Positions 24,310 through 35,776 are shown, counted from the stretch's first letter. The stretch: 64,000 bases of DNA from Clusia tigrina (GCA_920105625.2 OV050033.1:13040001-13104000), one strand, 5' to 3'. Notes: a model not told the origin generated them from the sequence alone. Program-made: numbers and translations.

Positions 24310-24550
24310 TCGTACATGACTACTATCTCTTTTTAATGGGCTTTTGGAATGCATTGCAATGATTCAAAAGCGACTGAAATGAATAAGAAGGCGATCGATT
24401 GTATGCCTTTGTTGATGAGAATTGTGTGGTAATAAACTGAAACTTGTTGAAATGTACTTGAACAAAATTATGTGATCCAATGCTGAATTAATATTTAATA
24501 GAATTTAATTTTAGCTAACATGATCAGATCCAGTGATCGAAGTTAGAGTG
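24310..24550. other. Unique non-coding DNA
   Basis: Nothing recognised. Confidence 0.5.
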
Positions 24551-24554
24551 TCGG

Positions 24555-24607
24555 GTCGGGGTAGTCTGGATAACAGTCGAAGAAGCCCTCAGGTGTTGAT
24601 GCCCATT
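24555..24607 (+). repeat. Short interspersed repeat A, copy 1
   Basis: Shares the ordered words GGGGTAGTCTGGATA, CGAAGAAGC, CTCAGGT and TTGATGCCCATT with 55,181-55,244. The shared part is about 50 bp with a small indel. It may be part of a longer SINE or LINE tail; the family was not identified. Confidence 0.6.
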
Positions 24608-24609
24608 AT

Positions 24610-25735
24610 GAATGAATGAAATAATGAGATAAAGAGGGACCTCGACCAATTTGATCTGTAGTACTCCTCCTGCATGTACCTATTAAAGGTCTTCTATTCC
24701 CATGATCATTATACTCTCATATGTGTCATATTTAGTAGTCAATCAAATTTTACATTAAAAGTTCCTTCTGAGCCTTCGAATTATTGACAACACCAACGAG
24801 TCTGCATTCTTCCCTTCTCCTTCTACGGCCCTCTTAGAAAAACCCAAAAATTAATGATGAAATGATAAAAGAAGACTTAGTCAAATTCTCATCGATGATG
24901 CCGGCAATTTCGTGCTCTCTTTTGCATATTTATACTTTCACAAATTTGATCTATCGAATTGTTACTGTTGCTAGCTGAGCAAGACTAACGCCCACATACA
25001 CCGATTGAGGCATTGAAAAATTAGCACAGCCGCTGTTGCGGCAACACTTGACCTTAAAATGTGGCAGCCAGCTTTGAACACTTTTAAGATGCAACTGCAG
25101 CAAATGCTGGAAGGCGGTTACCGCTAAATTACAAATATGTTGAAGGCGAGAAACATAAATTTACGTACCGACCAAGACTAAGCAAGATGTTGCATGAAAC
25201 ACAGGGAGAGGAGGAGCGCGAGGGAACAACAAGGTGGACATACTGCACAGCTAGATAAGCCGTAAAACATGCCACTCCAATAAAAGGAGTGTTGAAACAA
25301 AACTACTCATGTGGCAAGCGCAACACTTAATGGCGTATCATTAATAAACAAAAAAAGAAAAAAAGGTGCATAGCAGCAATGGCAGCAAATAAAAAGCCAT
25401 AATTCATGCAACAATTGCTGCCTGCCTGGCGTGCAATAAAATAAATGAATGGAAATGGAAACGGAATGAATGCAAATTTGTGCAGAATTTTAAATAGCGC
25501 AAATATGCGAAACGCAATTGCATCTTTAAAACCGAAGAGTGTGAGTGTGAGCAACGCTCCTGAGTGGCAGAGTAGTGGGGGTACCGTGTGCTGCAATCGG
25601 CTAACTGGAGGGTTAAACAAATTCCGGGTGTACAGCAGCGACACTTTTTAGTATGGAAATGCGGCTAAGAAAATACGTTTAGAAGAGAAGTATAAATAAA
25701 ATAAATAGGAAAAATGAGAAAAAGTCAAAATAAAT
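24610..25735. other. Non-coding stretch with nothing recognised
   Basis: No gene, RNA or transposon signature was found. Short frames at 25327-25651 on both strands overlap and lack domains. Confidence 0.5.
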
Positions 25736-25738
25736 AAA

Positions 25739-25800
25739 TAAATATAAATAAAAATGAGAAAAAAAATATAAATAAAAATGAGAAAAATATAAATAAAACA
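25739..25800. repeat. AT-rich ~24-bp tandem repeat
   Basis: AAATATAAATAAAAATGAG followed by A-runs repeats between two and three times, preceded by AATAAATAAATA simple sequence. Confidence 0.8.
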
Positions 25801-25859
25801 GAGTAGCAGCAAAAGCAACGTGCGGCAATATTTTCTGCATAGCAACATAAATTTTAATT

Positions 25860-26200
25860 TGCATACACACTCCGACTCCGGAGCAACACAATGACAGGCA
25901 GCGAACAACGTCGTCGCTGTCGTCTTGCGACTTGCATTTCACGCTATGCTGCAAACGCACGCTGTATGCTGCGTGCTCAACTCTGCTCAGCACGGCCCGG
26001 CCCGGCACAGCGCAGCTCAGCGCAGCGGTGCAACAGCAGAGAAAAGAACGAACGCACAACTTTCGCACACAGGGGGAATTCGCTTCCACTCGAGCTGCAC
26101 GGGGCAACTGCTGCACAGGAGTACCGAAGTGGAATAGATGAGCTAGATGAGCGATATATGCATGTGCACTCGTACCCGTAACTCGTAACTCGTAGCCAGC
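25860..26200. other. GC-richer, GCAGC/GGCCC-containing block
   Basis: A local GC-rich island with GGCCCGGCCCGGCAC and CAGCGCAGCTCAGCGCAGC words, ending in tandem CGTAACTCGTAACTCGTA (about 26,169-26,193). Frames in several phases on both strands overlap, which reflects composition. It may be a regulatory or transcribed block, but the evidence is insufficient to call it. Confidence 0.35.
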
Positions 26201-26219
26201 TGTAGCGGTATGGGTTAAA

Positions 26220-26600
26220 AAGGGTGTTGAACCTTAAGAATGTTCCAATTTAAAGCAAATAAAAGAAATGCTGTAAAAAAGAAGAAAAATGAAAAATTTA
26301 TAAAAATTAGAATTGCAAAAATGTTGCTTGCAGAGCTGAAGGCGTTCGGAGCAGCCACCGCCACAGCCACAGCTACAGCAGCAGAAGAGAAAACAAATTA
26401 TTTTAATCCAAAACACGTCTGTCTGCCGCATAAGATAAAGAAACAAGCAGCAAAAAATAAAAGTCTTATAACAAAAATAACAAAAAAAAAAAAAAAGATA
26501 AAATATTTAAGAGCAGCCAGCAGGAAAAAAACTCACCCACCCACGGTGTGTGGTGGTGGTATGCCAACAGGCCAAGCCAAGTCAGGCCAGGCACACAATA
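26220..26600. other. A-rich low-complexity stretch
   Basis: The 226-residue plus-strand frame at 26240-26920 runs through A-runs, a GCCACAGCCACAGC repeat and a CCAA array, and has no recognisable domain. It is judged non-coding. Confidence 0.5.
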
Positions 26601-26601
26601 G

Positions 26602-26656
26602 CAACCAACCAACGAACCAACCAACCAACCAACCAACTAAGCAACCAAGCAGCCAA
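26602..26656. repeat. (CCAA)n tetranucleotide array
   Basis: About 13 CAAC/CCAA units with minor interruptions. Similar arrays occur on the other strand at 29,540-29,580 and as CCAA/CGAC at 51,841-51,896. Confidence 0.9.
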
Positions 26657-26659
26657 CTC

Positions 26660-27560
26660 CGCGTGTGTGAGTACGGGCATATCTACTCTTGTGCCTGGTG
26701 CATGTGCTGCCACGTATTGTTGTCGCTGTCGTCGTCGCTGTTGTTGCTGTTGTTGTATGCAGCACAAGGCCACATGGTAAGAGGGCTCATTGCAATTGTG
26801 CAAATTGTTAGCGCTTTGTTTTTATTGTCATTGCCAACTCGCCTGTGTTCATGCATACTCGTACATGCGTCGTTCTGCCATGGCATTTGCATTCAACTTG
26901 GCTCAGCCGCGTTGACTTGAAGCTGGCATTAGAGACTTTTTGTGTTGCACACAAAAAAATTTCAAAAAATAAACAAAAAACCACACACAAAAAAAAGAAC
27001 TGATTGGATAAGCACCAAGCGTATGTGCGCACGCGCTCTCGCGTCACTGCACCGCTGAGGCACTGCTGCGGTTCTATGCCAAGCTGCTCGCTGCATCTGA
27101 GCGACTGACTGACTGGGCTGAGCTGAGTTGCCGGAGTTGCTGCTGAGTTGACTGATCGTTGATCGATGTGTTGCAATTGCGAAATGACATTTTCATGTGC
27201 GCATACGTCGCGTTTTTTATTCTCATTTTTGCCTCCTTTATTCTGCTATTAAAAGCCTTCATTGCATTATGCCGCATTTGATATTGAATGGAATTATCGT
27301 AATAAAAACGTGAGTTGGCAATTAAAAAACCATGCAATTGTGGGGAGTTAAACTCTGGTAAGCGGCTTGAAATGCAAAAGAATTGTTTGTGCATTAAGTC
27401 GTCGTAAGTGTGATGAAAACTTAAATTGTTGGTGGTGTTGTTGCGGAAAACTGCTCTGGTGATTTAGCCTTACTTGATTTTCAATTAATTGCTGGTATTA
27501 ACTTTTTGTTATTGCTTACAAACCGAACCTGCAATCTCCATATCACGAGGAAACGGTGCC
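26660..27560. other. Non-coding stretch with CTG/TTG and CTGA runs
   Basis: TTG/TCG trinucleotide runs at about 26,715-26,757 and a GACTGACTGACTGGGCTGAG run at about 27,100-27,120. No gene recognised. Confidence 0.55.
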
Positions 27561-27565
27561 TTCAT

Positions 27566-27582
27566 AAACATGTTGCTGCAAC
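27566..27582. repeat. AACATGTTGCTGCAAC motif
   Basis: AAACATGTTGCTGCAAC, a member of the dispersed palindromic family. The word GTTGCTGCAAC is itself palindromic around its central base. Confidence 0.6.
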
Positions 27583-27589
27583 TTTGTTG

Positions 27590-29535
27590 CACAGTTCTTC
27601 TATTTGTAGCAAATTACGGAATGATTTTTTTACTCAATTTCTAGCTGGGATTTTTATGACATTGCTGTTGCAGCTGTTGGAGAATCACAGCTGACTAATC
27701 ATAAGGAAGGTATTCACCCAGTCAATAGTAGTAAAAAGTTTATACACAGAGACTATCACATGTGGTCAACTAGGCTACACAAAATCATAGGTTCAGAGAG
27801 ATTCTCCAATTCGCTTACTTCCAAACCGGGATGCTCATATTTTGTACAAGATCGCCCAATGTGAATCAAGCATTTTTGGAATCTTGTAGATTCCCTCACA
27901 AGGCAAACATGTTGCAGAGTTGGAACCGGAGTACTCATTTGTAAGATTATTTTATCCTTGCATAAGACATCCTGGCTTTTCATTCTCATCGATACTCATT
28001 CTGAAAATATTGGTAAATATCACTGTACTTGACATTCATTATCCAATAGAGAGCGGGATGTTTTCACTCATAACTCTTCTGTGAGTTAACGTCAGTCGAC
28101 GGGTGCTTCTAATGTTGGGTGAGAATGTCCTTCTAGTGAAACCATTTGAATTTGGTTGAATGACTTCAAGAGAGGCAATACAAAAGTTCGTTGAAGATGA
28201 ACTGGGGGCAACCGAAAACATCAGTTTCATCAGAAATCGAGGGCGATTTGTATGACCGAGCACCTTATTTCAATAATGTGATATATATTGATACTCTTAA
28301 GGGGAAGGGCTTCTCAGATTTAGCATGCATTTTTTAAACTTTTTAAAGCTTTTGTCCGCTTTTCTTCAGTTTTGCAGAAGATCTCTTTTGAGTTCTTGCA
28401 AATCACAACTATTTCAGGCTTTGGATCAAAAGAGACCGCTTTCCCACCATGGATGAGATCGGGGTGCAGCACTATATACCTTAAACACTTTGGCTGGAAG
28501 CAAATTTTGAATTCATAATTGTGTACATCTGTGGTTCTGACCGTGCTTTCAGTTGAAACATATTCCAAGTTAATGAAATATTTTATGAAATATATTATGG
28601 AATGTTTTTTATGTTATATTTATGTTTATGTTTATATTTATGCTTTGTTAATTTATCTTTCTGTTATATTGTGGTCCTCTTTAGTGATTTGCTTTAATTC
28701 GTACTCAGTTAATTTGCCACTTTCAGTTCAACCTTCAGTTCAACTGGGCGTATGAGAGACATTTTCAATATATTCAGGACTCCCCTTGGCGTGGCCAAAG
28801 TGCACCTCTCTGCTGATGCTAGTTTGCAGATAAAATTTATTTTGTATTCAATGGATTTGTATTGCATGTTTACACGTCTTCGGCAAGCGTTAAATTATTC
28901 GTGCCCGCAAAACGGCTACCCAAGATGCTCTTCTGGATGTGTTGCACCCTTTGGCGGCTGAGGTTATGCAAAATATGCAACTTTGTTGCGGGAACCATTT
29001 AAAGCCAATGTCGTCGTTGAGTGAAATTAATTTAACTAAACCCGGAATTTTTTTGTTTAGCTTGGTAGCTTGGTGGTTCGTTCGGTGGCTTTTGTCTTCG
29101 GCAGCCATAACAAATTGCACATTTGTAACTTGCCGACTGACTGCGTTGCCTTGGCTGGCCCTGCCTTGAGTTGCGTCGCATTGCATGCAGCGTCCATGCT
29201 GCCCAAATGCGAGCGCAGTGCAGTGCAGTGCACACATGTAAGCGTGGATATGCCTGTTGCATGTCAATTGCCCACAAAATACCTGCCTGCATTATGTAGC
29301 ATAGTTTGCAAATTTTATTGATTTGACCATGATGCATGCATGAGCATAATGCCAAAGAACGTCGTTGAGATAGGCTGCCGCCTGTGCTTGTCTTTATGGT
29401 GTTCGATGCGGCTGGCTACAAAGTTGCGCTGCCAACTGAGTTGTGGCCCATTAGAATGAGCTGTTGAGCTCTGCAGCTGACGACGACAATGTCGACGTGC
29501 ATGCTAGCCATTTGTCGGCACTGGTCCGTCCGTCG
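27590..29535. other. Non-coding stretch with one further AACATGTTGC motif
   Basis: At about 27,896-27,915 the sequence ACAAGGCAAACATGTTGCAG matches the left flank of the 18.06-kb cluster. No genes were recognised. The minus-strand frames at 28039-28263 and 28320-28568 have no domains. A GTGCAGTGCAGTGC run lies near 29,217. Confidence 0.5.
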
Positions 29536-29539
29536 GCCG

Positions 29540-29580
29540 ACCGGGTGGTTGGTTGGTTGGTTGGTTGGTCGGTCGGTTTG
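29540..29580. repeat. (GGTT)n / GGTC tetranucleotide array
   Basis: GGTTGGTTGGTTGGTTGGTC and GGTCGG units, the strand-reversed counterpart of the CCAA array at 26.6 kb. Confidence 0.9.
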
Positions 29581-29599
29581 GTGGGTTGGTATGTTGTGA

Positions 29600-30300
29600 C
29601 AAAAGCGGCGTCGCGCGTTTTGACTGCTTTTGTAATTCGAAACCAGCACGAACGTCGGCAATATGTGTGTGCTCATTGGGCTTGCCTAGCCCGGCTTGGC
29701 CTGGCCTAAACGCCGCTAAATCTTAGACGAAATGAGGTTCATGCCTTTGACAGTTTTAGGCGTAAATGGTCTGTGGCTTTTTAAAGTGTTATGGATGTGG
29801 GTCAAATTGCATGCACCAGCGTTAGAAAAAATAATGAAATAAAATTTAAATGAGTTGCTTGCGTTTTTTTTTCGTGAAGTCAATTTTTTATTTCGTTTGC
29901 AACAATTGGAAGTGCGTTTGCTGCACTTTTTTTGTTGTTCCCCGTTTACGGCTGAAATTATTTCGTTCGGTTTGTTAGCATTTCAACATTTAAATTGCGA
30001 TAACGTAAGTGTGCATTGTACGTGCACAGTAGCCAGCATGAATTGCGAATAAAATGTTAGTCACGAAAAATGCGAGACGTGTTCTAGACATAAAAATTGT
30101 TGTGCTAATATTGTATTATTTGTGTTTTTTATATTGTTTTAGTTTGCTCCGCTGTATGTAATTGCAATTTTTGCAACACGTTGTTCAGTTGCAGAAGTTT
30201 TGTAATAGGCTGCTGCCAGAGACTACAGTTAGGAATGTGTTTTAAGACGCTACGTTTAACTATTCAAACAAACTTTTTAGGATCGTAACCAAACACACAT
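29600..30300. other. Non-coding stretch with nothing recognised
   Basis: No feature beyond unique AT-rich sequence was seen. Confidence 0.55.
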
Positions 30301-30312
30301 TGCAAGAGTTGG

Positions 30313-30655
30313 TAAACATGTTGCAGGAAAATATCAATTCTTAGAGATATGTTCTTCAAACATGGTTTTATGTGTAAACCTTTTCGAATGTATATTTTTG
30401 CTATTTTCGACTAAGTGTAATGTTGCCAACATGCTGCTGCAACATAATATTTCGAAGTGTTTGTTGATGAATTATGCGTTTAACTCAAGTTACATTCTAT
30501 TGTGACAATAATTTGTAGGTAACTCCACATTGCACTACAGGTAGACTGTATCAACATGTTGTAGCAACATATGATTTTTGGGTGCATGTTGATAAGGTAT
30601 GACTCCATCTAAACTCTTTTTGATAGGAAGTGTTATGAATAAATATGTAGCAACA
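30313..30655. repeat. AACATGTTGC motif cluster, second
   Basis: Motifs at about 30,313-30,327 (GTAAACATGTTGCAGG), 30,427-30,444 (CCAACATGCTGCTGCAAC), 30,551-30,572 (CAACATGTTGTAGCAACAT) and near 30,643 (GTAGCAACAT). They sit immediately upstream of the LINE fragment that hosts the piggyBac element. Confidence 0.6.
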
Positions 30656-30774
30656 TTTATTTCGTAAAGATGTCAATCACAAATGACTACATATGTAGAA
30701 AGTACAGGGAGCCGGATACAAAGGAGACTTTAGAACATATATTATGTGCATGTCCTGCAATATCAAGAACACGC

Positions 30775-31240
30775 TTAACCCTCCGGCGGGTGAGAAGGTC
30801 CCTGGGGACCTTTTTCATTTTCAAACTGAAATTACTCCTTGATGGTCCATGGGAAGTATACCCGACCCCTACATGTATTCCAAGGAAATTTTATCTAGAA
30901 TCGTTTAATTTACTTTCAAAGCGATCCGACCAATAGTTTGGTCTTCAACGAAGGCGATATAGCACTATGTGCCCAAGAAGAACAAAGCGGTAATTTTGCT
31001 GTCGACACAACATTATACTTGCGGTGTGGACATGCAAACTGAAAAGAAGAAGCCGTTTGCTATTTTGGATTACAACGCCAAAAAATCGGGCGTTGATACA
31101 ATGATACAATGGATAAATCAAAACAAAAAAAATGTAAAAAAATGTGTTTTCATATAAAATTCCATACAAATAGAAATAGGTCCCTGTAGACCTTGTACTT
31201 CGTATAAGGGCAACGGATGACTCAACCGTTGGAGGGTTAA
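30775..31240 (+). mobile_element. Small non-autonomous piggyBac-type element
   Basis: The 466-bp segment is bounded on both sides by TTAA, the piggyBac target duplication, at 30775-30778 and 31237-31240. The ends are inverted repeats: TTAACCCTCCGGCGG on the left and, reading inward from the right, TTAACCCTCCAACGG. Subterminal GGTCCCTGGGGACC on the left and GGTCCCTGTAGACC on the right are related. The LINE coding sequence reads on across the excised position, which dates the insertion after the LINE fragment. Only a remnant of transposase lies inside, so it would depend on a transposase supplied elsewhere. Confidence 0.88.
30880..31157 (+). pseudogene. piggyBac transposase C-terminal fragment
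   Basis: The frame from 30,969 reads PKKNKAVILLSTQH followed about 12 residues later by KKPFAILDYNAKKSGVDTM. Both are hallmarks of the DDE_Tnp_1_7 (piggyBac) family; GVDT holds the last of the three conserved aspartates. Short matches upstream (SLVFNEGDIALC near 30,940) lie in other frames, so frameshifts have accumulated. The N-terminal DNA-binding part, the first two catalytic aspartates in an intact frame and the C-terminal cysteine-rich domain are absent. This is a deletion derivative and not an active enzyme. Confidence 0.85.
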
Positions 31241-31444
31241 AGTGTTTGAGGCTCCACATTTTGGGACGCTGGAAGACGTCTTAGGAATGGAACTTCAAGC
31301 ACCTGAAATTTGCTAAAAATGTGGATGCCTACTATAACTCTACACAGAGGACTGGCTCTATCTCTGGTGCCGCTAAGGACCAATAGGTCTATGTGTGGTT
31401 TATAGCCAGCCAGGTCAACCTAATTTAGCCTATGTCGTAAAGAT

Positions 31445-31615
31445 ATGTATTGTTAATTTATATATTTTAAATAAAGTACTTTTACTCAATGTATTCGTAT
31501 AATTTGTACTTAGTTGCAAGACCTATAATACAATTTGCTATATTCATATTGATGGAGTAATTTTTCGTATTGGTCAACTGCTCATTATTTGTATCTAAAT
31601 TGTCATTGCAGCTTT
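31445..31615. other. AT-rich unique DNA
   Basis: Nothing recognised. Confidence 0.5.
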
Positions 31616-31620
31616 TGGGA

Positions 31621-31825
31621 ATATGTTGCAGCAACATTATATTTGCTGTTACTTTATGATTTTATGTCAGATGCTCAGTTTATGTTGATTGCCTTTTCAA
31701 CTGTCATTAATTTTCATAGAAATGTGGATCCTAAATTTTTATATTCTCTGATTGCCTTTTAAACTTTGCATAATTTTCACATAAATATGCATTGCAAGCT
31801 CTTATAAACATGTTGCAGCAACATA
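31621..31825. repeat. Two AACATGTTGCAGCAACAT motifs
   Basis: ATATGTTGCAGCAACATTAT at about 31,621 and AAACATGTTGCAGCAACATA at about 31,807. They lie about 186 bp apart and each has a GTTGCAGCAAC core. The sequence between them repeats the word GATTGCCTTTT. Confidence 0.65.
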
Positions 31826-31829
31826 CGAT

Positions 31830-33570
31830 TTCTTAGTAAGATATCTGGTTTAGCTTTGTGGTTGAGGTTAAACTACTTTTCCATTACGATTTCCATCGTC
31901 ACATACATTATAAGACATTTGACCCATAATGAAGCAACATAACAGTTATCAAATTTATGTTTCAATAAAATCTTGTTATAGAGATTATATTAGTAAAATG
32001 TATACTACATATTGAAATTTGTTCCTAATACATTTAAAAGCTTCAGCTTCCGTAGTAGCGGAACCGGAGTTGTACATATCGTTGCACTTTACTAAATGAG
32101 TACAGCACACTTTGCCACATCCAAAAACTTTCCACACGAATTTGAGGTAAAGAGCTGCTGATGGTAATGATATAAACGCACATAGCAGCCACGCAGTAGC
32201 GGCCCACTGCCCCAACTCTATGCGAGTATTTGCTCCTCTGATATTCATGAATATTATGCCACCGTTGCCGTTGCTGATGCCGTGGTCGACGCAGCTGATG
32301 ATGCTGGCGTTGATGATGATGCTGATGATTACGCCGTAGTTGTACTAGTTATATTTTTTCCTATTTTTCGCAACAGGCGTTGTTGCTGGTGTTGTGACTG
32401 AGCTGTCCTACATTTGCCACTACAATATTACCGACAGCCTCATTCGGTTCGGTTTGGTTTGGTTTGGTTTTTGCTTGTTTTGTGAGGCGACGCAAAGGAT
32501 ATGCCAAGCGACGGATTTGGGTTGTGTACACATTGTGCACAATACTCACCCAAACACACACAGAAACTCTCACCCAACTTGAGATCCTGCGTGTATTACA
32601 GTATGTTGTATGTGCATATGCACGGGTGTGAGTTTGTATGTGGCTGTATGTGTACATTTCAGCTTGGTGTGTTAATAATTTGGCCTACATTTCTTCAGCT
32701 GTGTTGGTTTTTACCAACCAAATATCCTGGCAAAATGGAAACTTTAACAGGGCTGTTGACTGTCAACATTATTATCAACAAACAACTTTGTCGTCCTCAT
32801 TTTATCAGCCTGCCTGACTGTCGGCCTGTCCTCTGCCCTGCCTGCCAGTTTTCGTGACTGTCTGTGCGAAGCTGTAATTGCACGTGGAGCCTTTTTCCCT
32901 CCCCTTTTAGAGCCTCCATTTCGCACCCCAGCATGTCTGCTGCTGGTGCATATGCATTTCACTGTGCTATTAACATGCCAAGTTTGTGATAATACTGCTG
33001 GGTATTTGCATAATCCCATGTAGACGACAAATTGTCCTTTACGAAATCACTTAAGGCGTGTGCGTTTGTGTGCCTGTTCAGGATTTGGTGTCACTTGCGG
33101 TGGCAAAGTTAGATGAAAGTTAATTGTTGGCTTGATTAATGAAAAGCGGGTTACTGAAGTGTGTGCAAATCTGATATGATGTGATATGTCATTGGAACCA
33201 CTGCAGTCAACCAATATGCAGGGCATTTGGACTTAAAAATATGAGTCCTTATCTAAGAAAGCGCGTCATAATTTTAGTTTAAGTGTGAAGCTGAATGCCT
33301 TAGCACCCATAGCTTTCTTAACTAGGCTTACAATTTTCTAATTGAAAGTGTCAGTTTGAAATAATAAAAATTTGATTTTGATTTTTATTAGTACTTTATC
33401 GTGAAGGTTCCTTTTGTGAAAAGCAGGAAGCAAGTTCCAAGTAAATATTCGTGAAGTGTCGCGAGTTTTTATAGTGTAACAGTAGCCTGAATTAGAAACG
33501 TGATTTTATTAATTTTGATTGCTGATTTGTGTTGAATCAGCAGCCAACATAGAAATTACCTCAACACCGA
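31830..33570. other. Non-coding stretch with simple repeats
   Basis: GATGAT/GCTGAT trinucleotide runs at about 32,290-32,335 and GGTTTGGTTTGGTTT at about 32,445-32,470. No genes recognised. The minus-strand frames 31985-32248 and 32744-33019 show no domains. Confidence 0.5.
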
Positions 33571-33573
33571 CTC

Positions 33574-33643
33574 AGGAAACATGTTGCTGAATGGCGCTAG
33601 TCTTCAACACAGAAGAAAGGGTGAATTCAGCAACATGTTTCCT
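33574..33643. repeat. Perfect 19-bp inverted repeat with AACATGTTGC core
   Basis: The arm at 33574-33592 (AGGAAACATGTTGCTGAAT) is exactly complementary to the arm at 33625-33643, with a 32-base spacer. Each arm itself contains the palindromic ACATGT core of the dispersed family. No pairing extends beyond the arms. It could be the terminal repeats of a tiny foldback element or a paired protein-binding site. A microRNA hairpin is less likely, because of the short stem and self-complementary arms. Confidence 0.8.
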
Positions 33644-33649
33644 TTGTTA

Positions 33650-35560
33650 CTGGTGCATTTATTGCACTTTCCTATAAATCGCTAAATATTTGACATGGAT
33701 TTTTATAATTTTATCTTATCAATTTTTATTATTATTATTTATACATATTCTTCAAATAATTTCCCATAACTTTCAGTTCGCCCTTGGTAACTAAACTTTC
33801 AAAATAACTTGGTCACCAATTTGCTAAATTCTGTTAATTTCTTTTGCATATACTTACCGTTCCTTTATCTTATCTCTAACACACCTTCAGCTCTTGCTAT
33901 CAATGGTTTAAGTTTATTAGTGTCCAAAACATTTTCTCGTCGTTGAATCCGTATTGGTAATATTTTTCTCAATTTGTTTGCGTAGATTAGCTTAGAATTT
34001 GTTTCTTTTAGAAAAGTTTTAATAATTTTAACTATTCACAACCTCCTGTCTTAAAAGCTTTATCGTCACCACTATCAGGATTTTATTTCCTTTTTAAGAT
34101 AATTTTTTCACAAGGTTGAAGTCTATGTTATACTCCAGGTGTTTCTTTTCTCACTCTTTCCAATTGTTTTATGTTGTGGCTTCATACATTTTAAATATTT
34201 ACGCACACTTTTTATAGTTAACACGATTCTCGTTATTTTACTGCTAATTAATAGATTTAAGAACATTTATTTTGTCGTTTATACTTTCTGATATACTCTG
34301 CACTTTACTTAGTTTTCTCTATATTCCCAGACTATGTTCTACATCCACAAGTTTCCTCGTTTATATGCAATTTATCACATGTCTGAATATTGTGCTTTGT
34401 TATTTGCTGATCTCCTTTGTCTGCTTCTATATTTCTCATCAGTCGTTTATTTGCATCCACAATTTTTTCTTCCCTTCCCATGCTTTTCCCTATTTTTACG
34501 TGGATTCTGCACTTCCGAAATAATTTTTTTTACACATATTGCTCTCCTTAGTATTCCATACTTTCGCAATTTTCTTCTCATTGCATTTAAGGCTTTCACA
34601 ATATAATCTTTACCTTGTTTTTATGCAAATTAAAACCTCTGGTCCTGAACATTTTCGTACAAACTTATCTCTTTATGTGGGGACTTTTTTATTCTTTCCT
34701 CTCTTCTTGCACAAAATCCTATCCTCGGGTTTGTCTATTTTCTTCCATATCTTTTGTTCATCTGAAGTTTTTCGAGTTTCTTCCGGTATTTCAGTTAATT
34801 GTATGAAGGAATAGTTTTTCTAGAAATGTTTTTGTGCTTAATTTCAGGCTTTGGTGTCGTTAGTTTTCCCTATTTTCCCCACCCGTCTTACATCTACTTC
34901 TAATTTATATTTCACACCTCTAGAAATTCCTGGGGCTACTCTTGTCTTCGGATTTTTCTACTTTTTCTATTCTTCATTTGTATTATTATAGGAGCGATTA
35001 ATTCATATCTGCTTCAGAGTATTGAATTGTTCCAAGCGCCTCCACACTTACGCAACAAAGTTGTTTACAACACTTCAACATTAAAATAAACTTGCCACTT
35101 GGTTTATTTTCGCAATATCGCCACATCTCGCCATAGTTCCATGTCTCCTGGCTCTGCGTTAACAGATTTCTTGCAGTTTCGCACAATTAATCATTTAATT
35201 AATATTTCATTCGCTATCTCCAAAAGTGCATTTGTGCATATTTCGCGGCTATTTATTTACTTTTCGCATATTTCTAAACTGTTGGCAGCGTTGAGGGTGC
35301 ATTGAGTACGAGAATCTCATGTCCCGTTCTTCGTTCTCGCTTCATCGTTTTTCGTTTACAATTAAAATTGTTTGCCTCTGTTCGTTCGACTTAATTTATT
35401 TATTCTTCTTCGGATATTGCATTGGGTTCCGATACTCGTACTCATACTTTTTTGACGGTTGCATTATAAATGATTGAAATGGGAGCACTTCCTGGTTGCT
35501 CAAGCCGCGTCGTCAGTCATTGCAAATGCTTCCTATGCCGAGCATTAGAGTCATGGCATC
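33650..35560. other. Pyrimidine-leaning non-coding stretch
   Basis: The plus strand is T- and C-rich through about 33,700-34,990. The overlapping hydrophobic plus-strand frames at 34272-34814 lie in three phases and are judged compositional. No gene recognised. Confidence 0.55.
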
Positions 35561-35715
35561 AGCAACATCATCGATGCATCCATCTCCTTCGCAAACAATG
35601 AGGGCAATGATGGAGTAATGCCATCGCAGCATCATTTGTCATCTCTATCGGAATGGCTTCGAAACGCTCTGTATATGCAATAAAAGCGCTGACACTCCAG
35701 TTCAGCCTTTGCAGC

Positions 35716-35776
35716 AGAGTGCAAGAGTGCAGTGCAGTGCAGTGCAGTGCAGTATAGTGCAGTGCTGTGCTGCCAT
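35716..35776. repeat. (AGTGC)n pentanucleotide array
   Basis: About eight GCAGT/AGTGC units with one ATAGTGC interruption. A shorter related run is at about 29,217. Confidence 0.9.

Larger units (their letters stand above)
30665..31440 (+). pseudogene. LINE (non-LTR retrotransposon) 3' ORF2 fragment, interrupted
   Basis: Codons from 30,670 give a zinc-knuckle-like tail (CRKYREPD...TLEHILCACPAI) typical of the C-terminus of fly non-LTR ORF2 proteins, where the usual motif is CxxC...HxxxxC. The second cysteine of the pair is Tyr here. The reading is broken at 30,775 by a piggyBac-type insertion and resumes after 31,240 as RLH/APHFGTLEDV and FKHLKFAKNVDAYY with frameshifts, ending near 31,385. 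A short 3' UTR-like stretch follows. No RT or endonuclease part is present. The fragment was dead before or after the insertion, and the clade is not resolved. Confidence 0.75.

Noticed and set aside
26240..26920. 226-residue plus-strand frame
   Set aside because: It crosses A-runs, a CAGCCA repeat and a CCAA array. It shows no recognisable domain and there is no splice context.
33574..33643. microRNA precursor
   Set aside because: The stem is only 19 bp, is perfect and self-complementary within each arm, and has no extended imperfect pairing as in typical fly pre-miRNAs.
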